From Theodoxus fluviatilis (lineage: Eukaryota > Mollusca > Gastropoda > Cycloneritida > Neritidae): 64,000 nt of DNA. This document shows positions 52,023 through 63,440 of the stretch, in pieces. The first letter of the stretch is position 1. Every line of letters begins with the position of its first letter. The stretch lies in contig JAWQFJ010001318.1 of assembly GCA_034096865.1 (NCBI GenBank), forward strand, positions 5,001 to 69,000, in the 5' to 3' direction. The translations under genes were made by a program, and so were the position numbers. The notes under the pieces are model-generated. The model worked only from the letters and a program-made list of their open reading frames with translations, did no database searches and was not told the origin of the DNA.

Positions 52023-54307
52023 GTTTGTCTAATGTTTCTTTTATGAGCGAGTTGTGCTGGATCGTGGATCACCAGGGCCGTAAATCATGTGTGCGGTTAA
52101 AGTTAAGTCACGACCCGTCACCCGGGCAATAGTGAAGATTCGATCTCATTAAAACTACACAAAACGGTAAGGCGGACCATCTAAAAATGCGCATGATATC
52201 GCAAAGCCATCAATGCACAACTCTAGACTAATACAAACGTAGGAAATAAGAAAGCCTATCACAACAAGTATCAGATTTACGGTTTAAGACGTGAGGCGCT
52301 CAGCGATTTTGGACACGTGTTTTAGTTTTACCCGCCTCTCGTTTGGTAGTTTCATGTAAAGCTCGAATGAGTGGCAGCAGATAACTCTTTAGTTCTGGCT
52401 TGAATTGACTATTTCGTTTCCCTGGTCAGACGAGGACAGATAATTCAAGATCATCGAGTCGATGAGCGCATGATCAACTTGCCCGCATTCGGCGTAATGT
52501 AACGTCAAACTTGTAAGATTATGACAAGAAAATGGCATTAAAGCACAAAACAATGTTTCGTGACAACTAATTTCACCAATTATATTAATAACTGACCATT
52601 TTTACACCTACAGCTAGTGCTCAAACCTTACAAAGTAAACAAAACATACTGCGGGGAGTGTCCCGGTCACCCATCAAAACTCAGTGCACGAGTGATTGTT
52701 TCGGTTTTCTCTTATTTGTTTATCTGCTCCGACATGGTAAGCTGGCTGTGCCAAGAAACCAACATCTAAAATAATTAGAGGTAGTTGATACTTTTTTTTC
52801 TAAGATGATGTCCGTGAGGAAAAAAACGCGTTATGTTGACTTTCGCATGCCGGATGCCTGTCGATTTTAGTTTTTTTACATCAACAAAATTGAGGTGATC
52901 GGAGGGCTCGATCCATACCAGCTCACGCTCCCTGTAGGTCGGTGTGTGTGTGTGTGTGGTAAGAATTGACCCACCGAGTCTCCCTTAGCTATTCGTAAGA
53001 GGCGAATAACTAGGTACATCGTGACTTGATTTGTGCTGACTCGGAACTATTCTAGTGGTTTTTGTGCTCGGTGGCCTTACGTAGCCTACAAAGGCTGATA
53101 AGCCGTAAAACTCCATCCATCCACCCATCCTCCACCCATCCATCCATCCATCCATCCATCCATCCATCCATCCATCCATACCAGCTGACGAAGGACCAAC
53201 TTGATCCGGAATTGAGGAACACTCCGCCAACGAGTGCCATGGACATATTTAATTGTTGTACTCGGAACATCGGCGTACACATTGGAAGAGTTAAAGAATA
53301 ATAGGTCTTTGGAAGTCTATCGATTCTTCGTAGCAGGATTCGTGGGAGATGTCTGCTGATTCTCGCCGGGTGTTTGTCTCGAAAGGTCAGATCTATTCTG
53401 TAAATCTTCTCTTTCCATCCTCTTCCTCTAGCTTCAATCACCCTGTGCACAATCGGACCTTGATTGGTTTTCTCTGATGGTATGAAGTAGTAGGAGCGTT
53501 TGACTCCTCTTAATTTGTCTTTTTGTTGGGTGTTACTGTTAAAACAATTAATCATGCAGCAAGAAGTCGGCATGGCTGTGCGTCTCCTGTAGCACAGCTT
53601 AGCAGACAGCACTCACCTCTTACCAACATGGCTGAAAGCACGTGGCTTCTACAAATAACTCCGGAAGTAATGACAACTTGTCTCCGACCATTCCTATGGA
53701 TACGAAGTGCATGCATTGCAACACTATAGTTATCCATTCTTTTCAGGTTAAAAGAATTTGTTGGGACATACATTCAATTATCTTTATTTATTTGCTATGA
53801 ACATTGCAAATATTAAGGCGAGATTTCCGGCAGTTTCGGACCAGCTACCTTTTTTCGCATGAATTATCAACCTAGTTGTTTACATTTATTGGGAAGTATA
53901 TTCATATATCTTTATGGTTTTGCTATGGACGGTGACAGATCAGCTTTAAGATTGTCAGATTGAGACCCACCTCAAAACGTCACGCTTACAGCAACATTGG
54001 GATGCTTGGAACATTACGCGGTGACCAAAGCATGCCACTTTGTTCTGTGCAGTGCCTTGCAGCCTACCTGAAAAATGAAAAGAAAGAGCCTCCGTATGTG
54101 ATCAACCTGGATCCTGCTGTGTGTGATGTGCCCTACCCCTGCAACATAGGTAAGGTATGCTGCTGCAAGCAAGATGTCATGAGGACAAATGATAATATGA
54201 ATGTGTACATATCTTCTAACATTAATCAACTGTCTGATGATTTGTCCATAAGCATATTCAGTATCATATCAAAGTCTTGGATGCAAGGTTGGATCTAAGA
54301 TGTAATA

Positions 54308-54372
<65 letters not shown>

Positions 54373-54882
54373 ATTTGCAAGTGTTATATCAATTTATTGA
54401 TTATATCATGACCAACTGGTGTATATTACTCATGACTTTTGTTGATTCCATTTCAGATATCAGAGATACAGTCAAGTACAAAGATGTGATGAAAGAGTAT
54501 CCTTTTTTTGTTCAAGGAGAGATCAATTGCTGAATAAACTAAAAATGACTGTTATCATTCAAATATACTTGATAGAAACAATTCATTAGGCAAAGTTTAA
54601 ACAGTTTGTTTCAGGTATCGTGTCCAGAAAATAGGGTAGGTAGTGGTTCGGAACTTTTATTCTTTTTAAATAATAGTTCAAAGAAAGGTTGTCATACATG
54701 AACTGTTTCTGTCAGAGAAAAACTCAGACTCAAGATTCAAGACATGAAGACAAGCTGTATGAGAAATCTTGGTTTACTCTTTGCAACTAGAAATGAATGA
54801 AAAGAATCTCACTCTCATTGTCAGCTTTCAGTTTTACATGGTATATTATACAGAGAGGAAACTTTAAAGAGTTCAGACTGTT

Positions 54883-54952
<70 letters not shown>

Positions 54953-57758
54953 TTTTCATCTACCAAAAAAAGTCCAGGGTTGGCTGCAAAATATAGAGTC
55001 AGTTGGGTGACCAGAAACAACCAAATGTCTTTGTTTGGCTGTGACTCTTGAAAGAATGGGCATTTCAGCTGTACATGTAGAAGCATAATGTCAAACTGCA
55101 ATTGCTGTCAATGGACTAGATGTTATCGGGGGTTTACTGCCAGTCTTGAAGTGTGTTGCATGGACTGTACATGGTATGTCTTTCTGAGGCTTGACCTTGA
55201 CCTAGGCCAGATACTCACTTGGTCCCAATGGGGGCATTGTCACCTCGCTAAACATGTTTGCCACCAGATTTGATCAGGTAAACAGTATTGAACTTTTAAG
55301 TATTGGATTTTTCAAAAACAGTTTTGATGGCTTTAAATAACCTACAAAGGCTGATACTATGATAGGCTGCAAAACTCACTCCATCCATCCACTTAACAAT
55401 TTTGAATAGTTGTAGCCAGTAAACTGTCATTTTCTACTCTATGTGTGTGTATATGTATGTATGTGTGTGTAAATATATATATGTGGACACACACACACAT
55501 AATGATTTTTTCCCCCTTCATGCTCAGTATGATTTGTGTCATTAGAATTGATATCTGAAGATACATTATGCAGATAATTCACTGACTTATCTTAGTACGT
55601 CATCTAGGGTAACCAGTGTGGAAGATGTAAATATTGGTTGTAAAGTTTGGTTTGTTCACATGGAAATGAAGAGTCTGTGTAATTGATTTTAAGCAATTAT
55701 GTTTCTCATAAATATTTAGCATTACTTTTTTTTCTCTCCAGGTGATACAGTACCTTGGCAACTTGTCAGAGTCCTGCAAGTAGGTATTTATGAATTGATA
55801 ATCACATGAAAATAAAATTCAAGTAAATAGGCAACAAACACACATACTTGTACCTGTGCGTGCGCACGCGAGTGCACCCACCCACACACACACACATACA
55901 CAACACACACACACACACACACCACACACTCACACACACGCACACACTCACATGCACAACTGCTTGCGCACACTTCACTCACACATGCATTCTCTTATGT
56001 AAAAAGATGTCTGTCTTAACTCAATTTGAATGCTCTAACCATTATCAGTGTCCTGAACCAATGGTTGACTGTTTCCTTGTCGATCTAGAGGCTGGTTGAA
56101 ACACATGTCAGCATGGAGGGGGTGTAGCAGTGATGAATCCTACTGCTGTTGATTGACATGAAAACAACTGGCACCAGATCTGAGCTCATCCCCCTTTCCT
56201 CCTGCATGGTCTATGTGGGCACTTACTTTAGTCCTGGAATCCTGGTTCTCCCTGTGGGTTAGGAGTAAGAATTGACCCACCGTGTCTCCCTATGAGATTC
56301 ATAAGAGGCAAATGAATAGGGACATCGTGACTTGATATGTGTTTACTCGATTCTAGTGAGTTTTGTGCCCTTACTTAGCCTTCAAAGGCTGATAGGCAGT
56401 AAAACTTCAGCCATCCTGAAATCCTGGAAACTGTTGGGAACAAAGAGTTGGAGGTGAGGATGGGGGCTGGGGGCAGATGGAGATGGAGACAGCAGATGGA
56501 ATATGAGTTCATTTCATAATCCATTCTTTCTGAAATGACTGATATATTGAAGTAATGGGTACATTAACATTTAATTTAAATAACAACAGGCCCACTATAG
56601 TATATATTGTGCATGTAAAGTGTGTGTGTGTGTGTGTGATTGGGGGTGGGTGGGTTGCATGCATGTGTGTGTTTGTGTGTGTGTGAATGTAGTAATGATT
56701 TATTGCTACAGCAAACTTTGATGTGATGTGAATCATTATGTTATTATTATTCTGCAGGTATGTCATACTTGACACACCAGGACAGATTGAGGTCTTCACG
56801 TGGTCAGCTTCAGGGACCATCATTACAGAGGCATTGGTGAGGAAATGACTAGTGGTCAGCACTAATGTATTTACAGATGGCTTTGTCCTTGGTATTTTCT
56901 AATGAATATAGTCTCTCTTTGTTTTGAAGTTGAACAAACTCACTGAAGTGACAGTTGTAATTTTTTTACCACTTAATTCTGCTTGAGAACGTTTGTGTCA
57001 TAGCCACTGGTGCAGGTTTCCAAAGATGTATTTTCTCCAGATGAGAAGGGAGACATTGGGCATCACCACATAGTGTATATATAAAACTTTAAAAGTCTGA
57101 TGATGACACAGTTTGAATGCAAATCGATCTTGCAAAGTGTTGAGCTTGACCTGGAAACTGTTTAACTGTTCTTACACAATAAATCTTTCATCTTCTCTTC
57201 ATTCATCACCTTTTGAACCTGATGTGAATGGCGTAATGCTACCACGAAGTTGACGTCTTCGCATGGTTTTAACTTAGATGCAGTTGTAAGCAGAGCTGTG
57301 CTGAACTGGATGCATCTACTGTTGTGTGATTTGCTATTACTGTTGTGTAAAGTGTTTGATTGATTACTGTTTGTTGCGTAGATGCAACTGATACCTTTAA
57401 CATTTCAAAGCTTTCTGATGAATGGAACATCTTCATCAATTTGTGGTTAGCTGCTACTGATAAATTTTGTGTTGTTTTATTTTTGGTACTTATACTGCAG
57501 TGAACTCTGTTGGACCTTGTACCAGCTGTACTACTTTTTCTGTTTTTAACTGTGCTGAGATATGTACATGGATTCCAAATCTGTGCCTTGAATGGAAAAT
57601 GGACTTGTTGGTGGCAGGCGTCGGAGTTTCCGACGCTGGTTGTGTATGTGATGGACACTTCAAGAAGCTGCAACCCAATCACCTTCATGTCCAACATGAC
57701 CTATGCCTGTTCCATCCTCTACAAGTCCAAGCTGCCCTTCATCCTTGCCATGAACAAG
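51879..57758 (+). CDS. GPN1: GPN1, GPN-loop GTPase 1 (first 7 exons)
   Basis: GPN1 (XAB1) is a dimeric GTPase that works with GPN3 in assembly and nuclear import of RNA polymerase II. Exons: 51879-52022, 54053-54149, 54457-54496, 55211-55277, 55742-55779, 56758-56836, 57618-57758. All are GT-AG and phases join in frame for 202 codons. Motifs: P-loop [19 protein letters not shown], the GPN loop [13 protein letters not shown]3 [28 protein letters not shown], and NK of the G4 NKxD at the last donor. ATG 51891 has the better initiation context (aagATGg); ATG 51879 adds four residues. The remaining exons lie beyond 64000: I found none in the 6.2 kb after exon 7. Confidence 0.95.
52370..52930 (-). 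repeat. Dispersed repeat X, uninterrupted inverted copy
   Basis: The complement matches 23665-23730 joined to 26924-27445, without the 3.2-kb RTE insertion. The site reads gtaaaaaaactaaaatcgac on the minus strand near 52885-52860. Confidence 0.85.
52960..53180 (-). repeat. SINE-like repeat with (TCCA)n tail
   Basis: Runs from taagaattgacccaccgagt through attcgtaagaggcgaata, the gtgacttgat block and cctacaaaggctgataagcc into (TCCA)n. The region equivalent to the Harbinger-like insertion site is intact here. Confidence 0.82.
53187..53573 (-). pseudogene. THAP-like zinc-finger remnant, copy 2
   Basis: The start ATG at 53573-53571 reads [12 protein letters not shown], then [20 protein letters not shown] and [20 protein letters not shown]. 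It is open further than copy 1 and runs on into the SINE-like tail. The Cys of the late Cys-x2-His pair is absent. A piggyBac start lies 54 bp away in the opposite direction, as in copy 1. Confidence 0.62.
53628..53692 (+). pseudogene. piggyBac transposase N-terminal remnant
   Basis: [20 protein letters not shown] matches the first 20 residues of the piggyBac frame at 5662, then the similarity ends. Only the 5' edge of the transposon survives. Confidence 0.75.
54053..54149 (+). CDS. GPN1: GPN1 exon 2
   Basis: Acceptor ttctgtgcag, donor GTAAGG. Codes [20 protein letters not shown] and [12 protein letters not shown] plus one base. Confidence 0.95.
54312..54369. repeat. (GT)n microsatellite
   Basis: A pure GT run in GPN1 intron 2. 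Confidence 0.95.
54457..54496 (+). CDS. GPN1: GPN1 exon 3 (40 nt)
   Basis: Codes [14 protein letters not shown] across its borders. Acceptor ccatttcag. The donor is the weak GTATCC, chosen because it alone joins in phase to exon 4 (YSLGPNGG). Confidence 0.88.
54885..54951. repeat. (GT)n microsatellite
   Basis: A GT run in GPN1 intron 3. Confidence 0.95.
55211..55277 (+). CDS. GPN1: GPN1 exon 4 (GPN loop)
   Basis: Codes [20 protein letters not shown] and DQ. Acceptor ctaggccag, donor GTAAAC. It contains the invariant Gly-Pro-Asn that defines the family. Confidence 0.95.
55325..55392 (-). repeat. SINE-like end fragment
   Basis: aacctacaaaggctgatac and a ctgcaaaactcactccatcc end, matching the microsatellite-proximal end of the SINE-like repeat. 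Confidence 0.6.
55742..55779 (+). CDS. GPN1: GPN1 exon 5 (38 nt)
   Basis: Codes [12 protein letters not shown] plus two bases. Acceptor ctctccag, donor GTAGGT. Confidence 0.92.
55873..55965. repeat. (CA)n microsatellite
   Basis: An interrupted CA run in GPN1 intron 5. Confidence 0.9.
56131..56200 (+). repeat. 70-bp CTGGCACCAGATCTGAG repeat, copy a
   Basis: The core actggcaccagatctgag is preceded by a gttgattgacatgaaa-type arm and followed by catcc. It is the most divergent at its left end. See copies near 60721, 61646, 62169 and 62934. Confidence 0.75.
56248..56420 (-). repeat. SINE-like repeat copy
   Basis: From ccctgtgggttaggagtaag to aaaggctgataggcagtaaa, without a (TCCA)n tail. Same orientation as 52960-53180. 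Confidence 0.8.
56758..56836 (+). CDS. GPN1: GPN1 exon 6 (G3 motif)
   Basis: Codes [20 protein letters not shown] and IITEAL. Acceptor ttctgcag, donor GTGAGG. Confidence 0.95.
57618..57758 (+). CDS. GPN1: GPN1 exon 7
   Basis: 47 codons, [20 protein letters not shown] to LPFILAMNK. Acceptor ggtggcag, donor GTGAGA. The G4 motif NKxD is split by the following intron. Confidence 0.95.
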
Positions 57759-57958
57759 GTGAGAAACATGAGTCCTGGGGAATACTGTACAGACATGAAG
57801 AAAGCTAGGCTCTTGCAAGGAATAAGCTGGTGTCAACATGTGTGGACATGATGAAAGCAGATGTAAAAGCAGTCAAATGTTGACACATATTGACACTGGC
57901 CTATGCCTTGCAAGACCTTGCTTCTAAGCAACACGGCAAGATATAGGGATTGATCAAG

Positions 57959-57959
<1 letters not shown>

Positions 57960-58011
<52 letters not shown>

Positions 58012-58019
58012 ACATATAT
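57960..58019. repeat. (TA)n microsatellite
   Basis: A TA run in GPN1 intron 7, close to the 3' side of a Penelope-like element. Confidence 0.93.
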
Positions 58020-58101
58020 AAGGGAAAGGGAACATAACAGAGGAGTGAATACAGCTCAAGCAAAAAAACACAAGGCATGGGAGAAGAGTAAAATATAAGG
58101 T

Positions 58102-58128
58102 GGGGGGGGGGGGGGGGGGGGGGGGGGG
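58102..58128. repeat. Poly(G) run
   Basis: Twenty-seven consecutive G. Confidence 0.95.
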
Positions 58129-58549
58129 AGAGGACGGGGACAGGGACGTACATGTGGAGGGGGAGTCATGCCAGTAGTCCCACTCTCCATAAGAGGTCGG
58201 CTTCACAAATACTCATATCTATACACATTCATACATCCATACTGGCATATCAGGTCTCACTCTCACTGAGACCCACATTCACCAGTCTCCCCTCTCACAG
58301 GAGTACCACCATTCATAAGTGCCATAGATAGCACAAGTCACAGTTCGTGTTCGCCTGCACTCATATAGCAGTACCCATACGCACCCACACACACTCTCAT
58401 GCACACGTAGGCCTCCGTCTAGAACCCCCATGAGTCCACACATCCTCCCACCTGTAAAGCACCGAGATCATACTCCCGCGTACACAAAATGCACTGGCCA
58501 TCCTCGTTGTTCCTGCGGAGTCGCATACAAAGTCAAATGAATGGAAGAA

Positions 58550-60460
58550 TTATACTAAAGTGTTCAAGCCATTCGGTGTTAAAGTGGAGAGTTTGTTAAT
58601 CCAGAAACGTTCCCGCCTGCGTCGTCCTTCAGTGCTGTCTGTGTAGGATTTCTCTACCGGCATGCATCTGAGGTCGTGCAGTGTGTGGTTGGGTAGGGAG
58701 AAGTGTTCAGTAATGAGAGTGCAGGTGTTCTTGTTGGTGTTGATGTTCGAGCGATGCTGGTAGAAGCGTTGTTTGAGTGAGTTGCTTGTTTCTCCGACAT
58801 ACTGTGTGTGGTTGCATCTAGTGCAATACAGGATGTATATGAGATTGGATGTCGTGCATGTGAGTTTGTGTCTGATGTGGAATGTTTCATTGGTCTGTTG
58901 GCTGGTGAATGTGCGGCCTTCCACAAGATGACACTGGCAGACGACGCAGCGGGAACTCTGGCATTTGTAGGAGCCTGGGTCGGCATCGACGGGAGTGGGA
59001 AGTAAGGAGGGCATCAGCAGGGCCCGTAGGGAGCGGCTGTTTCTCTCCCCCAGAAGAGGTGGATCGGGCACAGCTTGTGCCATGTGTGGGCTGGTGTTGG
59101 TCATCGCCTGGTGGAGTTCTCCGATCCAGGAGTGCAAAGGAGGGTTGTTGGGGTTGTGGGTCAGGACAAAGGGGACCCCGCTGGTTCTTCTTTATGGTTT
59201 TGTATTGTAAGCACTCTTGTCTGGACTTGGTGCTGACAATGGTCCTGGCCTTGGTGATGGTAGGAAGGTAGTGGCCTCGGGCTCTGAGCTGATTTTCCAG
59301 TTCATCACATCTCTGACGGAAGGTGTCAGGGCTGGAGCACAGTTGGCGGAGATGGAGGAAAAGGCTGTAGGGGAGGTTTTGGATGACGTGATAAGGGTGG
59401 GAGGACAGACTGTGGAGGTATCCATGTACATCAGTGGGTTTGGAGTAAAGGTCAGTTTGGAGGAAACCATCTAGCAGGGTGATGAGGATGTCCAGAAAGG
59501 GTGCTGCTTGGTCATGGGACTTCAAGGTGAACTTGATGGAGGGATGGAATTGGTTGAGGAATTCCGAGAATTGTTGGAGCTCGGCATCCGAGCGGGTCCA
59601 CAGAAGGAATATGTCATCAATCTATCGTTTCCAGGTTGTTGCTGGAACTGGCACGGGGCTGGTGGCTAGGAGATGGTCTTCGAGCCAGCCCATATAGATA
59701 TAGGCTGCACTCGGGGCCATCGCTGTTCCCACCACGTCTGAAATATTGGCCCTCAAAAGTGAAGATGTTGGAGAGGACATGGTTGGTAACCTGAAGTACG
59801 GTGTCGACAGGCGGGGTATTGGGCAGTCTGTGTCTGGTCAAGAAGTGCCGTAGGGCAGTTTCCAGTTCCTTGTGGGGAATATTGGTGTAGAGGGCTTGAA
59901 CATCAATGGTGACAAGTTGCATTTGTTTGTCAGAGTCCAAGCTGCAGATTCCATTGAGACAGAATTTGTAGCATGTGGGTGCTGACTTTGATGTAGGAGG
60001 GTAGAAGAGTAACATACTCTTGTAGCCAATCATCCACAAGCTTTGATAGGTTTTCTGTGGGGCCGTGGGTGCCAGAGACAATGGGTCGGCCGGGTGGTGT
60101 GGTGGAGGACTTATGGATTTTAGGTAGCATGTAGAATCGGTGGCACTTGGCTTTCTTGGGTTCTACAGTGGCCCAGCTGTGTGTCGTCTCGCTAATGAGG
60201 CCCTTTTGGAAGAGGTCATCAACAAGTTCATTGGACTGCTTGGCAATTATAGTAGTGGGATCAGTATTTATTCTGACATAGTGGGTGGTGCTGCTGAGCT
60301 GAGTGTTCGCCTCTGTCAGATAATCTTCCATGTCTTGAATGACCACGGCGCCCCCCTTGTCCGCCGAGCTGATGCGGATGGTGCGGTTGAGGATTTGTTC
60401 TCTGAGTTGACCTAGAGCAGCCCTCTGGTCCTTGCTCAGGTTGTCCTTGGTTCGCCGGGT
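58550..60460 (-). pseudogene. Penelope-like element of a second family, RT and GIY-YIG endonuclease
   Basis: In element order: ISSADKGGAVVIQDMEDYL (RT start, about 60380), MLPKIHKSSTTPPGRPIVSG (about 60120), VTIDVQALYTNIPHKELETA (about 59900), the catalytic motif IDDIFLLW (about 59610), FLDILITL and LYSKPTDVHGYL, then LIYILYCTRCNHTQYVGETS (GIY-YIG, about 58810) to a stop at 58550. At least three frameshifts occur. A TAG (59624-59622) replaces the residue just before IDD. The endonuclease differs clearly from that of the 2665/10085 family. It is antisense in GPN1 intron 7. The outer limits are not resolved. Confidence 0.9.
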
Positions 60461-60720
60461 TTTCCTGTGGGCATCGGTGGATCGGCGTTATTCGTTTTGT
60501 CAGGGTGGTAGGTACAGTTCTTTAAGGCGGAGCCAACGGCACTGTTATCTTTGCCAGTACCTTTTGGTTTAGAAGTCATCATACTTTTTGTTGGATGCAA
60601 AAGTGTGAAGACATTTGTCCAATGACACGAATTCCTAATCTCCTCTTTCTTTTCTTCACCTCTCACTAGCCACTCTGCAGGTAATTGTGCCCACAGGATT
60701 TCATAGCTTACCCAGGATGT

Positions 60721-60795
60721 TTCTGTGATGATCACCTGATGATTTGATTTCTTATGAAAACATCTGGCACCAGATCTGAGGACATCCATCTCTGA
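60721..60795 (+). repeat. 70-bp CTGGCACCAGATCTGAG repeat, copy b
   Basis: Starts ttctgtgatgatcacctg and has the core tctggcaccagatctgag then gacatccatctctg. About 260 bp upstream of the PLE 5' region. Confidence 0.75.
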
Positions 60796-60839
60796 TTCAT
60801 GACACATGTGTCGTACCGTAGGTAGTTTTAGACAAAGAG

Positions 60840-61640
60840 GGTACTTGATAAGTTATAAGAGGATTGTATTTCATTGAAATTAAATCTGTAATGGGCATGC
60901 CTTGTTTTATACATTTATTTGGGTTATTGCATTGTAATGGAGTTTGAAACAAATATGTCATTTTATTCTTGTATATTTATTCAAAATGCTGTCGTCCTAA
61001 TTTGCCCCATAAGTCTGTGAGGGACATATTTCTGAGAGAGTCAGTTAGCCCTGCAAGTTTCAGAGGCCAACAGAACCTTGCAGTAAGTGAATGGTGAAAT
61101 AGTCAAAATCAGCGTTCCACAGGGACAGAACTCATCAAATGGTATAAAGACCAAATGATACAATGAAATGATGGATGGGTGGGTGGATGGATGGATGGAT
61201 GGATGGGGTTTAAGGGCCTTTCAGCCTTTTAGGCCACATAAGGCGATGACCTTGATAAACACCCACTTTTGTCAATGCATAAAATGCCTCACGACAGTGG
61301 ATTCTGGTGTGATTCACTTAACATTCACTTAACATTCAGATCAAACACTCTTGGAACAATGGGATTACACAATGAAATGGAATGACAGATGGAAGGGTGG
61401 AGCACAGCTGTAACCCATCGTCTGCCATGGGACTGCATGCATTGTTTTCGACTCCCCAGGCAACAAGTAAAGGCAACCTGTAAATTTTTCTCCAAATGAA
61501 AATGATCTATAACCACCACCACATCCCTTTCAAATTCAATCCTTTTATCTTCTCAGGTGATGTTATTACTTCTGAGGGCTTTGTCACTTGACCTATTCAC
61601 TTCATTTGGACTCTAATACAATTCCTTACTCAGGAAATGG
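60840..61640. other. GPN1 intron 7, unassigned
   Basis: No exon or known element, except a (GGAT)n run with a degenerate SINE-like end (about 61180-61250, gcctttcagccttttaggcc). Confidence 0.5.
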
Positions 61641-61645
61641 GCTGT

Positions 61646-61716
61646 ATCTGTGATGAAAACCAGTCCGTTGATTGCAATGAAACTAACTGGCACCAGATCT
61701 GAGAACACCCATTTTT
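61646..61716 (+). repeat. 70-bp CTGGCACCAGATCTGAG repeat, copy c
   Basis: ctgtatctgtgatgaaaacc, gtccgttgattgcaatgaaa and actggcaccagatctgagaa blocks. Very close to copies d and e. Confidence 0.8.
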
Positions 61717-61878
61717 CCTTGCCTGGAAACAGATGTTGCCCTGCCATCTTTTCTGATACATCATGTAAACAGGTCATATTCCTGTCTATAATAAAGCCAG
61801 CTAACATTTATTTGGAGTTAAAAAATAGCCAGACAGAGGTTCTCTGCAGCAATGCCTCTCATTAGAGTAAATCAAGGC

Positions 61879-61967
61879 ACAGCCCCCCCCCCCCCCCCCC
61901 CCCATCCCTCAGTTTTCTTCTCTCTCTCTCTCTCCTCCCCCCCCCCCCCCAATTTCCCTTGTGCAAC

Positions 61968-61998
<31 letters not shown>

Positions 61999-62080
61999 AA
62001 AAAAAAAAAATCAAAAAAAAAATCACCGTTTTGTGCTCCCCACCCCCACTCACCCACCCACCCACCCACAGGGGGAATGA
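61879..62080. repeat. Poly(C)/poly(A)/(CCCA)n low-complexity block
   Basis: Successive homopolymer C runs, a 28-base A-rich run and CCCA repeats. Assembly errors are likely here. Confidence 0.9.
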
Positions 62081-62168
62081 TTGATGCTCTTAAACTTCAG
62101 GTTGTACCATGTAAATCTGACTGGTACTGTGCATGTGTTAACTTAGAAATCTTTGTGGAATGAATGGT

Positions 62169-62237
62169 TCTATGATGAAAATCAGTCCGTTGATCTCAAT
62201 GAAAAAACCTGGCACCAGATCTGAGACCATCCATTCG
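62169..62237 (+). repeat. 70-bp CTGGCACCAGATCTGAG repeat, copy d
   Basis: gatgaaaatcagtccgttga, then cctggcaccagatctgagac and catccatt. Confidence 0.8.
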
Positions 62238-62239
62238 AT

Positions 62240-62930
62240 GAGTGTTCCATGAGCAAGTGAGAGACAGCAGTTTGTTTATCCGAGTCTGTGACTCACAGCT
62301 GGGAAAGGAAGTGGGTGGCAGGCTAGAGGTGTGTATCCTGGCAGTAGCTTTGGATGCATCCACTGTGGAAAGAAATGGTGTGAATGGCAGCTGCCTCTGA
62401 TAATCTCAGTGTTATTCATTGGCAGACAATTGCAATGCAGCTGGCAAAGGCCATTGATGACAGAGGTGCATCTCTGTGATTGAAGTTGGTCCTGTGTGAC
62501 ACTGTGGCAGCATGCTTAGATGGCTTTACCTGCAGTCAGTGGTAGCTAGTGGATGCAGCAGTCTAAGCTTTGTAGGTTCCAGAGTTGCATTCTTGATCAA
62601 GGTGCTTTACTCATGCACCTTCTCCCCACCCAGGAATGAAATGTGTCTTTATGAGGGTGGAGCCTCAAATTGTGAAAAAAAACTTTGGTACTTTCATTTG
62701 CAGCCTGGTTTGTGCACTCTCCTTGGAAGTGAGATGATGATGATAAAAGTAGTCTGATGATCAGGAGGTAAAAATGTTGAGCAATTATTCAAGGGCGAAA
62801 AGTCACAAATCAAAACACCCATCTTCACCTGAACCTGTGATTGACAGGAACATAAATAAATGGTGACATAAGACTAGCCTTAAAGGTGTACCAAAGTAGA
62901 TAGCGATAGATTAGTGCACTTGTAGTGGAT
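62240..62930. other. GPN1 intron 7, unassigned
   Basis: No exon homologous to the next part of GPN1 and no recognised element. Confidence 0.5.
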
Positions 62931-62933
62931 GCC

Positions 62934-63004
62934 TCTGTGATGATGATCAGTCCATTGATTGATATGAAACAAACTGGCACCAGATCTGAGAGGATCCATT
63001 TGTG
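62934..63004 (+). repeat. 70-bp CTGGCACCAGATCTGAG repeat, copy e
   Basis: ctgtgatgatgatcagtcca, ttgattgatatgaaacaaac and tggcaccagatctgagagga blocks, then tccattt. Confidence 0.8.
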
Positions 63005-63164
63005 GATGAGCTTGGTTCTTGTTTGCATACTAAGTGAAATGCAGTCTGTTGCTGGTTGTAGATGAAGGCTGCTCAAAATTGTGCCTGGATGGATAGGTCT
63101 TGGAAGCCTGTGAGCATGTGTTTGTGCTTGTTTGCATTCATGGACACAGGGTTTTAGTCCATTG

Positions 63165-63440
63165 GATACATAGCCTACAAAGGTCAATAGGCTACAAAGC
63201 TTCATCCATCCACCCATCGATCCTTCCTTCCATCCCTCCATTTGTCCATCCACCCATCCATCCATCCATCCATCCATCCATCCATCCATCCATCCATCCA
63301 TCCATCCATCCATCCATCCATCCACCCATCCATCCATCCATCCACCCATCCACCCATCCACCCACCCACCCACCTATCCATCCATCCATCCATCCAGCCA
63401 TCCATCCATCCATCCATCCATCCATCCACCCACCCACCCT
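63165..63440 (-). repeat. SINE-like end fragment with long (TCCA)n/(CCCA)n tail
   Basis: atagcctacaaaggtcaata and ctacaaagcttcatccatcc lead into about 230 bp of tcca/ccca repeats. This is the same order as at 53090-53180, with a much expanded tail. Confidence 0.8.

Noticed and set aside
53052..53280. Met-Asp-Gly-Trp repeat protein (also at 62825-63614)
   Set aside because: Frame through (GGAT)n/(TCCA)n; the same peptide appears wherever that microsatellite occurs.
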